From Cycloclasticus sp. (GTDB taxonomy: Bacteria; Pseudomonadota; Gammaproteobacteria; Methylococcales; Cycloclasticaceae): 6,857 nucleotides of DNA. This document shows positions 1 to 4,977 of the stretch, piece by piece. Each line of letters begins with the position of its first letter. Position 1 is the first letter of the stretch. The stretch lies in NCBI GenBank assembly GCA_016764415.1, contig JAESRY010000006.1:7949-14805 (forward strand). Reading direction: 5' to 3'. The notes under the pieces are model-generated. The model was not told the DNA's origin. It made no database searches and was given only the letters and a program-made list of their open reading frames with translations. Both the position numbers and the translations under genes were made by a program.

Positions 1-168
1 GGCATGAAAAAACGACATGTGGGTCGGTAAACCGTCATCGCCGGGCAAACCTGGAACCAAAACCATGCCAATCATGCAGATTGCATAAACCGTGATTAAC
101 ACGACAATCGGGGTGCGCATATAGCGCAAAACAATGAAGGATACTCTGCCCAGTGATGAGTCAGACAT
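1..168 (-). CDS. Potassium-channel-like ion transporter, N-terminal part (cut by left edge)
   Basis: Only the first 56 residues are inside the window; the gene continues past the left edge. The protein starts MSDSSLGRVSF, and a hydrophobic stretch at about residues 19-41 reads as the first membrane helix. It is followed by a short polar linker and MSFFHA at residues 51-56. In bacterial two-helix potassium channels with a C-terminal TrkA-N/RCK domain, a motif like this begins the pore helix just before the selectivity filter, so I infer that family. The filter itself is not visible, so ion selectivity cannot be read here. The ATG lies 7 bases after the stop of the DUF6394 gene, which implies co-transcription from the same promoter. 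The family call rests on recalled similarity of this N-terminus. A different two-helix channel type is the main alternative. Confidence 0.68.
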   Translation of the reverse strand, partial: MSDSSLGRVSFIVLRYMRTPIVVLITVYAICMIGMVLVPGLPGDDGLPTHMSFFHA

Positions 169-175
169 AATTAAA

Positions 176-559
176 CTAGCGGCGCGACATCAACGTTTCA
201 GATACCAATATCACGACAGAAATCACATTAGCAATCAGCGCTCCACCTGACAGCGATACGATAACAGCGGTAGTATCTTCACTGAGGCCAACGCCTGATA
301 TTTGCGTGACATACCCCCAAACAATCGCCCCAGCAATTAACTGTAAATTAGCCACCATGCTCGTTGAAAGAAGCACTGCGCCTACTTGCGTTCGGTCACC
401 CATCTTAAGCCCCATCGCAACCAAATTGACGAAGATAGTCGCAAACAGTTCATAAATATTATGGTGGGCAGAATCATCTAATTCGCCGAGAAAAAAACCA
501 AAATTTAACGTTAGTGCTAAAACGATAAAGAAACTAAATACCACTTTTTCTGCATTCAT
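176..559 (-). CDS. DUF6394 family small integral membrane protein
   Basis: A 127-residue protein starting MNAEKVVFSFF. Hydrophobic segments at about residues 5-24, 36-52, 58-86 and 98-120 suggest four membrane helices with short loops. Between the first two is an acidic and His-containing loop (GELDDSAHHN, 25-34), and a KMGDRTQ motif sits at 52-58. I recognise the sequence as the DUF6394 type, which has no assigned function and is usually seen beside an ion-channel gene, as here. The start at 559 was chosen because AGGGAG lies 7 bases upstream. An in-frame ATG at 646 would add 29 basic residues with no membrane character and no better ribosome site. The tight 7-base spacing to the downstream channel gene suggests the two proteins work together, perhaps as channel and accessory subunit. 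That role is inference. Confidence 0.82.
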   Translation of the reverse strand: MNAEKVVFSFFIVLALTLNFGFFLGELDDSAHHNIYELFATIFVNLVAMGLKMGDRTQVGAVLLSTSMVANLQLIAGAIVWGYVTQISGVGLSEDTTAVIVSLSGGALIANVISVVILVSETLMSRR

Positions 560-566
560 GAGGCGA

Positions 567-572
567 CTCCCT
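567..572 (-). promoter_or_regulatory. Shine-Dalgarno site fixing the DUF6394 start
   Basis: On the minus strand AGGGAG ends 7 bases before the ATG at 559. This supports the short 127-residue form rather than the 156-residue open frame that begins at 646. Confidence 0.65.
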
Positions 573-596
573 GACAGTTTTCTTTTTATTAAAATT

Positions 597-650
597 TTAT
601 AACCAAGAGGCCTTCTCCCACCCCTTTCGAAAAGCATAGTCTTCACTCAT
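597..650 (-). other. Possible 17-codon leader ORF upstream of DUF6394
   Basis: An ATG at 650 opens a 17-residue frame (MSEDYAFRKGWEKASWL) ending in TAA at 597-599. A GGTGA sequence lies 5 bases before the ATG and could serve as a ribosome site. It sits inside the 123-base gap between the DUF1289 and DUF6394 genes. I do not recognise the peptide. It may be a leader peptide, a remnant, or chance. The reason to record it is the plausible ribosome site and the position 38 bases ahead of the DUF6394 ATG. Confidence 0.2.
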
Positions 651-682
651 AAGTTCACCGTTAAGCAACGTGTAATCAAGCT

Positions 683-898
683 TTATTCAGCATTTCTAAT
701 CGTCTTCTTTCTCGCTTGTTCCAGCGAGGGTGACCCCTTATCCAGTTCACGTTGACGGTCTATGCACTGGTGAAAAATATCTTCTCGTTGCTGATCAGAA
801 TAACTCGTCCAAGACATAATTTCATTAAGCAAACGTCCACAACCCAGGCACATATCTTCTTCATTCAGTGTGCACATTCTTATACAGGGCGATTTCAT
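683..898 (-). CDS. DUF1289 domain-containing small Cys-rich protein
   Basis: A 71-residue soluble protein of the DUF1289 family. The family signature is clear at the N-terminus: SPCIRMC at residues 3-9, then CLGCGR at 17-22, giving Cys5, Cys9, Cys17 and Cys20. The ITSW-like segment follows as EIMSWTSYS (26-34). The four cysteines look like a metal or Fe-S binding knuckle, but the family's biochemical role is not established to my knowledge. A fifth cysteine lies at residue 45. Full length for the family is about 60-80 residues, so this is complete. The ATG at 898 must be right because a later start would lose the SPC motif; the ribosome site is weak (AACGG). Two overlapping-spaced TAGAAT hexamers (905-910 and 913-918, minus strand) just upstream could act as -10 elements after the phaC terminator. 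Confidence 0.85.
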   Translation of the reverse strand: MKSPCIRMCTLNEEDMCLGCGRLLNEIMSWTSYSDQQREDIFHQCIDRQRELDKGSPSLEQARKKTIRNAE

Positions 899-925
899 AC
901 CGTTATTCTACGATTCTAGACAAGC

Positions 926-955
926 AAAAAAAAGACCTGCAATGCAGGTCTTTTT
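926..955 (-). terminator. Intrinsic terminator of phaC (symmetrical hairpin)
   Basis: A perfect 7-bp GC-containing stem (934-940 with 944-950) has a 3-base loop and is extended by A:T pairs at 929-933 and 951-955. Read on the minus strand it is followed by a run of eight T (926-933), placed 22 bases after the phaC stop. The plus strand also has five T after the stem, so it could stop transcription in both directions, although both flanking genes lie on the minus strand. Confidence 0.85.
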
Positions 956-977
956 ACTAACTAAACGTTAATTCAGT

Positions 978-2699
978 TTAACTGGCTTTTGCCAATACAA
1001 ATGAACCCGGTGCAGGCTCTAACTCTGGGTAGGCTTTTGTACCTAATTCAGTTGCCGCAGCAACCGTTTTGTCGCCATTGCTTTTAATCCAAGCATCCCA
1101 GTGATTCCACCAGCTTCCAGGTACTTCTTCAGCTGTTTCCAACCAATGGTCAGCCCCTTTGCCTAATTCGCCTTTTTCCCAGAAGTGACGCTTGTTTTTG
1201 CTGGCAGGGTTTATAACACCTGCGACATGACCACTAGCAGCCAATACAAATTCAACATTGCCTGTCACTAACTCTGTTCCAATAAAGGTTGTTTTCCAAG
1301 GAGCAATATGATCTTCAATCGCAGACAAGAAATACACAGGGCAATCAATTTTACCTAAATCAATATTAACGCCACATAGTTCAACACCATTTGGTGTGGC
1401 CAATTTATTTTCAAGGTACATATTACGTAAGTACCACGTGTACATCGCGGCCGTCATGTTTGTTGAGTCGCCATTCCAGTAAAGGATATCAAACGGAGGC
1501 GGTGTTTTACCCTTAAGGTAATTATTTACAACGTAGCTCCAAATAAGGTCGTTAGCACGTAACATGGCAAATGTAGACGCCAATTGCTTACCCGGCATTA
1601 CGCCGCCTTCTTGCAATTTATGTTCGTGCTGCTGAACTTGTGACTCATCAATAAACACACCCAACTCACCTGGATCAGAGAAGTCTAGCAATGTTGTAAA
1701 GAAAGTCGCTGTTGCAATTGGCTTCTTACGTTTTGCTGCTAACACAGCCATTGTTGTTGCCAACATTGTTCCACCAATACACCAAGCAACTGCATTGATT
1801 TTCTTTGCGTTTGAAATTTCTTTTACGGCATCAATCGCAGGGATAGTGCCTTCTGAAATGTATTCATCCCACGTTACGTCACCCAATGTTTCATCAGGGT
1901 TGCGCCATGAAATAATGTACACATCATTGCCTTGTTCTAGGCAATAACGCACGTATGAATTATGTTCTGACAAATCCAAAATATAATATTTATTGATGCA
2001 AGGAGGGATAATTAATATTGGGCGTTCATTCACTTTCTCAGTCATTGGTTTAAAACGAACCAATTGAATCATTTTATTTTCAAACACAACAGAGCCAGGC
2101 GTTGCCGCAATGTTTTCACCTAAAGTAAATGCTGATTCGTCAGTCATGGTGATACTCCCTTTTTCCATGTCTTTCATCAAGTTTTCAAGACCTGCAACTA
2201 AGTTTTGACCCTTCGTGTCCATTGTTTCTTTTAAGACTTCTGGGTTTGTCATCGCGAAATTTGACGGAGACATCGCATCAATAAACTGACGAGTATAGAA
2301 GTCACATTTTTTCTTCTCTTTGTCATCTAATGTTGAATCTTCAACCATGCCTGTTAACCAACGGCTAGATAGCAAATAAGACTGCTTTAAATAGTTATGT
2401 ACTGGGCTTTCTTCCCATTCATCACCTGAGAAACGACGATCGCCTTTCGCAGCTTGAACGCTTGATTCTGCGCTTGGGTTAAACATATTAGTCCAAAGGT
2501 TGAACTGCTCTTGATAGAAACCCGACATTGTTTTAACCCATTCTTCAGGGCTTTCCATGGCGCCCTTCATAATGGTGTTCCATGAATTTCCAAATTGAGA
2601 CATCATTTCATTTGACTCGTTTTTTGAAAAATCTTTAAACATATTCTGGCCTTTACCTGCCATTTTCTCAAAAATCTCTTGCGGGGTTTTATCGTTCAT
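978..2699 (-). CDS. phaC: Class I poly(3-hydroxyalkanoate) synthase PhaC
   Basis: A 573-residue cytoplasmic enzyme that polymerises (R)-3-hydroxyacyl-CoA into storage polyester at the granule surface. Residues 1-195 form the variable N-terminal domain. It includes SPSNFAMTNPEVL (144-156), typical of class I synthases. The alpha/beta hydrolase domain follows, with ILIIPPCINKYYILDL (228-243). The catalytic triad reads Cys307 in AWCIGG, Asp463 in AIEDHIAPW and His491 in ASGHVAGVINP. The 28-residue Asp-to-His spacing equals that of the Cupriavidus necator enzyme, as recalled. Length is close to the usual 560-600. The nucleophile box has Ala where Gly is usual (G-x-C-x-G-G). The start has a CCAAGG ribosome site 10 bases upstream, inside an inverted repeat. 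No phaA, phaB, phaR or phasin gene is next to it, so monomer supply must be encoded elsewhere. The upstream gap shows no convincing promoter. Confidence 0.97.
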   Translation of the reverse strand: MNDKTPQEIFEKMAGKGQNMFKDFSKNESNEMMSQFGNSWNTIMKGAMESPEEWVKTMSGFYQEQFNLWTNMFNPSAESSVQAAKGDRRFSGDEWEESPVHNYLKQSYLLSSRWLTGMVEDSTLDDKEKKKCDFYTRQFIDAMSPSNFAMTNPEVLKETMDTKGQNLVAGLENLMKDMEKGSITMTDESAFTLGENIAATPGSVVFENKMIQLVRFKPMTEKVNERPILIIPPCINKYYILDLSEHNSYVRYCLEQGNDVYIISWRNPDETLGDVTWDEYISEGTIPAIDAVKEISNAKKINAVAWCIGGTMLATTMAVLAAKRKKPIATATFFTTLLDFSDPGELGVFIDESQVQQHEHKLQEGGVMPGKQLASTFAMLRANDLIWSYVVNNYLKGKTPPPFDILYWNGDSTNMTAAMYTWYLRNMYLENKLATPNGVELCGVNIDLGKIDCPVYFLSAIEDHIAPWKTTFIGTELVTGNVEFVLAASGHVAGVINPASKNKRHFWEKGELGKGADHWLETAEEVPGSWWNHWDAWIKSNGDKTVAAATELGTKAYPELEPAPGSFVLAKAS

Positions 2700-2705
2700 T
2701 TTTAG

Positions 2706-2719
2706 TTAACCTTGGTTAA
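2706..2719. repeat. Inverted repeat over the phaC ribosome site
   Basis: TTAACC, two bases, then GGTTAA form 6-bp arms around a 2-base centre. The AAGG core of the phaC ribosome-binding site (2710-2713) falls in the centre. It could be an operator half-site pair or a weak RNA hairpin that masks the ribosome site. A 2-base loop is too tight for a stable RNA hairpin unless the inner pairs open, so a protein site is at least as likely. Confidence 0.35.
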
Positions 2720-2792
2720 TGTGATTTTATTGCAACGCCGCATTGTAATCTTTTTCTGTCAATTTTACTAGCGCACGACCTTTTGCCAGACA

Positions 2793-3158
2793 TTAGTCGT
2801 CATGGTTTTTCTCAGCCAATAGCTGACCATTATCCGACCACGATTTAAATATACCGACACGTTCCCCTTTATCTAAATGGCCTTCTTCGCGCTTTTCACC
2901 ATTTGGCCAATATGCCGTAAATAAGCCATGATAATTGCCATCGACAACCTCGGCTTTTAACGCAACATTTCCCTTTAGGTACCACGAAATATGCTCGCCG
3001 TGCATCGCACCTTGAATAAAGTCCGTTTCTGAAATCTTTACACCCGATGGATGCCAAATGGTGCGCTTCCCATGCATCACATCACCCAAATATTCACACT
3101 CTTCAACCAGCTTTCCATCACTGTTGTTTTTTGTTTTTAATGTTATCTCTTTACTCAT
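2793..3158 (-). CDS. MORN-repeat / YwqK-like small protein
   Basis: A 121-residue protein built of about four repeats of roughly 24 residues: MHGKRTIWHPSGVKISE (28-44), MHGEHISWYLKGNVALKAE (52-70), YHGLFTAYWPNGEKREEG (76-93) and RVGIFKSWSDNGQLLAE (100-116). Each has the form xxHGxxxxWxxxGxxxxE, the MORN-variant pattern of proteins often labelled YwqK-family antitoxin. These repeats make beta-hairpins and usually bind proteins or lipids. There is no signal peptide, so it is likely cytoplasmic. The start has AGAGGG 7 bases upstream. No toxin-like partner is adjacent. The gene lies between two terminated units, downstream of the cytochrome terminator and 93 bases before phaC in the same direction. 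It could share a transcript with phaC, and a link to PHA granules is possible but unsupported. Confidence 0.82.
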   Translation of the reverse strand: MSKEITLKTKNNSDGKLVEECEYLGDVMHGKRTIWHPSGVKISETDFIQGAMHGEHISWYLKGNVALKAEVVDGNYHGLFTAYWPNGEKREEGHLDKGERVGIFKSWSDNGQLLAEKNHDD

Positions 3159-3206
3159 ATTAACGCCCTCTTAGCCGATTATTTCCTAACTGTTTTCTTA
3201 GGGTAC

Positions 3207-3229
3207 AAAAAAACGCGCTATAAAGCGCG
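3207..3229 (-). terminator. Intrinsic terminator of the cytochrome c pair
   Basis: On the minus strand a 6-bp GC-rich stem (3224-3229 with 3214-3219) closes a 4-base loop and is followed by seven T (3207-3213). It begins 27 bases after the stop of the second cytochrome gene, so it ends the cytochrome operon. The MORN gene must rely on readthrough or on a promoter within 3159-3206, where I see no good one. Confidence 0.85.
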
Positions 3230-3256
3230 CTTTCAATGCCTAAAATTTCTAACCGC

Positions 3257-3586
3257 TTATTTTTTAAGCGTTTTCAAACCCTCTTGGCTCGCAAAATAAG
3301 CCGCTAAGTCAACAATATCTTCATCACTTAATGCCGCTACTGAGCCTTGCATAATAGGGTTATTACGCTTACCCGTTTTATATGCAGTTAACGCGTGCAC
3401 GATATAGTCTGCGTGTTGCCCAGCAATGGTTGGGAACATAGGGCTAGCACTAACACCGTTAGCACCATGACACGCCGCACACGCCGTTGATTTTTCTTTA
3501 CCTGCTTCAATATTGCCCATTGCAAACACACTTGCTGATGCAGCGATCAGAGCAGTTACAGAAATTACTTTAATTAATTGTTTCAT
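3257..3586 (-). CDS. Secreted monoheme cytochrome c (c4/c5-like class I), second of pair
   Basis: A 109-residue periplasmic electron carrier. The N-terminus MKQLIKVISV plus a hydrophobic core ending SVFA (to residue 22) is a Sec signal peptide, with likely cleavage after Ala22. The haem-binding site is CAACH at residues 36-40, with His40 as one axial ligand. Met79 in NPIMQG is the likely second ligand. FPTIAGQHADYI (51-62) and LSDEDIVDLAAYF resemble one half of diheme cytochrome c4. The ATG at 3586 was chosen over an in-frame TTG at 3598 because the GAGGAAG ribosome site lies between them. The gene starts 29 bases after the stop of the upstream cytochrome and is followed by a terminator, so the two form an operon. 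The redox partners cannot be read from this window. Confidence 0.92.
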   Translation of the reverse strand: MKQLIKVISVTALIAASASVFAMGNIEAGKEKSTACAACHGANGVSASPMFPTIAGQHADYIVHALTAYKTGKRNNPIMQGSVAALSDEDIVDLAAYFASQEGLKTLKK

Positions 3587-3589
3587 TTT

Positions 3590-3596
3590 CTTCCTC
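3590..3596 (-). promoter_or_regulatory. Shine-Dalgarno site fixing the second cytochrome start
   Basis: GAGGAAG on the minus strand ends 3 bases before the ATG at 3586, with the GAGG core 6 bases away. The alternative TTG start at 3598 overlaps this site and is therefore unlikely. Confidence 0.65.
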
Positions 3597-3615
3597 AAAA
3601 ATTTGGTGTGGTCAG

Positions 3616-3936
3616 CTATTCTTTGCCATCTTGTTCAAAGTAAGCAGCAAGGTCTTGCATATCTTGCTCAGATAAATCAGTTACATTGGCGTACATGGTA
3701 ACGTGTGAACGTAAACCGCCTTTATACGCTTTCATCGCTGCTATTAAATAGGCTGCGTGTTGGCCACCTAATTTAGGTACGTGATAGGTAGGGTATACAT
3801 TGTTATAGTTTTTAATCCCATGGCAACCTAAGCAGGTTTGACCTTTCACTGCTCCAGCAGCTGCGTTGCCTTCTGCATAAGCTATTACAGAAAACATCAT
3901 ACCTAACACGAACAAACTCGTTAATAATCGCTTCAT
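3616..3936 (-). CDS. Secreted monoheme cytochrome c, first of tandem pair
   Basis: A 106-residue periplasmic class I cytochrome. Residues 1-21 (MKRLLTSLFVLGMMFSVIAYA) form a Sec signal peptide with an AYA cleavage site. The haem motif is CLGCH at residues 35-39, and Met81 in HVTMYA is the likely axial Met. The segment between them, ending VPKLGGQHAAYLIAAMKAYK, and the C-terminal LSEQDMQDLAAYF match the c4-type fold. The spacer NYNNVYPTYHVPKLGG is longer than in its neighbour and marks a subgroup in which two such genes sit in tandem; that is recalled, not searched. The ribosome site is a weak AGAGAG run about 9 bases upstream. Upstream, 3937-4082 separates it from the divergent grxC gene. A TAGAAT lies on the minus strand in that gap, but its -35 is poor. 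Confidence 0.92.
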   Translation of the reverse strand: MKRLLTSLFVLGMMFSVIAYAEGNAAAGAVKGQTCLGCHGIKNYNNVYPTYHVPKLGGQHAAYLIAAMKAYKGGLRSHVTMYANVTDLSEQDMQDLAAYFEQDGKE

Positions 3937-4048
3937 TGATTCAATCTCTCTTGGTTTTTACTAAATTCTTTGTAGCGTGCAATTCTACTGAAAACAAGGC
4001 CGTTTCGCTAGTAGAAACCCCTTCTCACCACGAATATTATTCTAACTC

Positions 4049-4057
4049 TGCTAGAAT
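4049..4057 (+). promoter_or_regulatory. Extended -10 promoter of grxC-hslR
   Basis: TGCTAGAAT is an extended -10 element (TGn followed by TAGAAT at 4052-4057, 5 of 6 with consensus). No good -35 is found 16-18 bases upstream, as is common for extended -10 promoters. Transcription would begin near 4064, leaving a leader of about 19 bases with TAGG at 4071-4074, 8 bases before the grxC ATG. Confidence 0.5.
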
Positions 4058-4082
4058 CACGCTTTAAATTTAGGCCTTCATT

Positions 4083-4334
4083 ATGTCCAATATCATTATA
4101 TACACCACCGCTTACTGCCCTTACTGCGTTCAGGCCAAACGGCTTTTAAAAAAGAAAGACATTAATTTCATCGAAATAGCCGTAGACAAAGAACCCGAGA
4201 AACGGCTCGATATGATGCAAAAGAGCCAACGCCGAACCGTTCCACAAATTTTTAATGGCGATACGCACATCGGTGACTGCATGGAGTTGTACGGTTTCGA
4301 AAGTGAAGGCACACTGGACAAGCTCCTCGCTTAA
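4083..4334 (+). CDS. grxC: Glutaredoxin 3 (GrxC)
   Basis: An 83-residue cytoplasmic thiol-disulfide oxidoreductase that uses glutathione to reduce protein disulfides and mixed disulfides. The dithiol active site CPYC is at residues 12-15. The TVP motif with the cis-proline that positions glutathione is at 52-54, followed by QIF. The glutathione-binding turn reads HIGDCMEL (62-69), where Escherichia coli Grx3 has HIGGCDDL, so the second Gly is Asp here. The non-catalytic Cys66 is retained. Length matches the 82-85 residues usual for the family. hslR follows after 5 bases, so both are read from the extended -10 promoter upstream. Confidence 0.96.
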   Translation: MSNIIIYTTAYCPYCVQAKRLLKKKDINFIEIAVDKEPEKRLDMMQKSQRRTVPQIFNGDTHIGDCMELYGFESEGTLDKLLA

Positions 4335-4339
4335 CAACC

Positions 4340-4738
4340 GTGTCTAAACAAAAACCACCTCTAGACAAACAGCGCTTAGATACGTGGTTATGGGCAGCAC
4401 GTTTTTTTAAAACTCGGCGACTATCCACAGAAGCTATTTCTGGCGGCAAAGTGCATGTAAACGGACAACGGGCAAAACCCAGTAAAGAAGTTAGGCCTGA
4501 CGATGAATTACAAATAAACAAAGCAGGCTACAGTTGGGATATCACTATTCTTGGCTTGAATGCTCAACGGCGCCCAGCCAGCGAAGCGTCGCTTTTATAT
4601 ATAGAAGGTGAAAAAAGCCAACAACGCCGGCAAGATTTAGCAGACCTGAATCGTGATATAAATGCTTCCGCACCCCAATCTGAACGCCCAAATAAAAAAC
4701 AACGCCGCCAAATACACCGGTTTAAAACCCGCGAATAA
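4340..4738 (+). CDS. hslR: Hsp15, S4-domain ribosome-associated heat shock protein
   Basis: A 132-residue RNA-binding protein that binds the 50S subunit carrying a stalled nascent chain, part of ribosome recycling after heat stress. The S4 domain spans about residues 12-58, with RLDTWLWAARFFKTR (12-26) and GGKVHVNGQRAKPSK (35-49). QRRPASEASLLY (76-87) and the basic tail ending HRFKTRE match Escherichia coli Hsp15 along its full 133 residues. It begins with GTG only 5 bases after the grxC stop and has no clear ribosome site of its own, so translation is probably coupled to grxC. Its stop is 8 bases before the left end of the inverted-repeat element, and I see no canonical terminator after it. 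Confidence 0.95.
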   Translation: MSKQKPPLDKQRLDTWLWAARFFKTRRLSTEAISGGKVHVNGQRAKPSKEVRPDDELQINKAGYSWDITILGLNAQRRPASEASLLYIEGEKSQQRRQDLADLNRDINASAPQSERPNKKQRRQIHRFKTRE

Positions 4739-4745
4739 TTTTGAC

Positions 4746-4976
4746 TTGAGGCCTTTGCACGAGAGTCAGTTTTCGTGAGAGCACCAACAGTAGGCGCTTT
4801 AGGCGAGGCAAGAAGAGGCGAAAAAGCACACGACTCCACGGATGGAGGAGGTAGAGCAACGCACGAGCCAAAGCCGAGTTTACAGGGTGTAAATGAGCAT
4901 TTTGAGCCTATTTTTCTAGTGCCCCGTGCGGGTAAACGCAGCTATCGCGGAAAATGGGCTCGTGCAAAGATCTCAA
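4746..4976. mobile_element. MITE-like non-coding element with terminal inverted repeats
   Basis: The ends are 18-base imperfect inverted repeats: TTGAGGCCTTTGCACGAG at 4746-4763, and on the opposite strand TTGAGATCTTTGCACGAG at 4959-4976, matching at 16 of 18 positions. The element fills nearly all of the 239 bases between the convergent hslR and tusE genes. ACTT occurs at 4744-4747 and at 4976-4979 and may be a 4-base target duplication, offset by one base at the right end. There is no transposase. Inside are hairpins at 4834-4847 and 4879-4893 and a CCCG/CGGG palindrome (4923-4932). Open frames through it (for example 4775-5062 plus) lack ribosome sites and run into tusE, so I treat them as chance. 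The terminal sequence resembles ends of IS5-type elements and their MITEs, from memory. Copies elsewhere in the genome would settle it. Confidence 0.6.
4879..4893. repeat. Perfect hairpin inside the element
   Basis: TTTACA, GGG loop, TGTAAA: a 6-bp perfect stem with a 3-base loop. It is not followed directly by a T run on either strand (TATTTTT on the plus strand comes about 15 bases later), so it is not a standard terminator. Confidence 0.5.
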
Positions 4977-4977
4977 C

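Noticed and set aside
560..646. N-terminal extension of the DUF6394 protein to the ATG at 646
   Set aside because: The added 29 residues are basic and unlike the family, and a good AGGGAG site supports the ATG at 559.
2742..2762. Perfect TTGACA (2757-2762) with TACAAT (2742-2747) upstream of phaC
   Set aside because: The spacer is only 9 bases, far short of 16-18. TAAAAT at 2724-2729 is a better -10, but TTGACA is then 27 bases away and no -35 is found at the right distance.
2773..2789. Sigma-54-like promoter upstream of phaC (CTGGCA...TGC on the minus strand)
   Set aside because: The distance between the GG and GC elements is 11 bases instead of the required 10, and the -12 half is poor.
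2793..3158. Toxin-antitoxin module based on the YwqK-like protein
   Set aside because: No toxin-like gene lies on either side; neighbours are a PHA synthase and cytochromes. The antitoxin label is only a name inherited from the repeat family.
3185..3202. CCTAA/TTAGG inverted repeat upstream of the MORN gene
   Set aside because: Arms are only 5 bases with an 8-base spacer, which is easily expected by chance in AT-rich intergenic sequence.
3513..3701. Plus-strand 62-codon open frame opposite the cytochrome genes
   Set aside because: It covers the signal peptide of one cytochrome and the tail of the other on the opposite strand. Those minus-strand genes have clear haem motifs and ribosome sites, so this frame is a shadow.
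4130..4521. Minus-strand open frames opposite grxC and hslR
   Set aside because: They are antisense to two unmistakable conserved proteins and show no domain or start signal.
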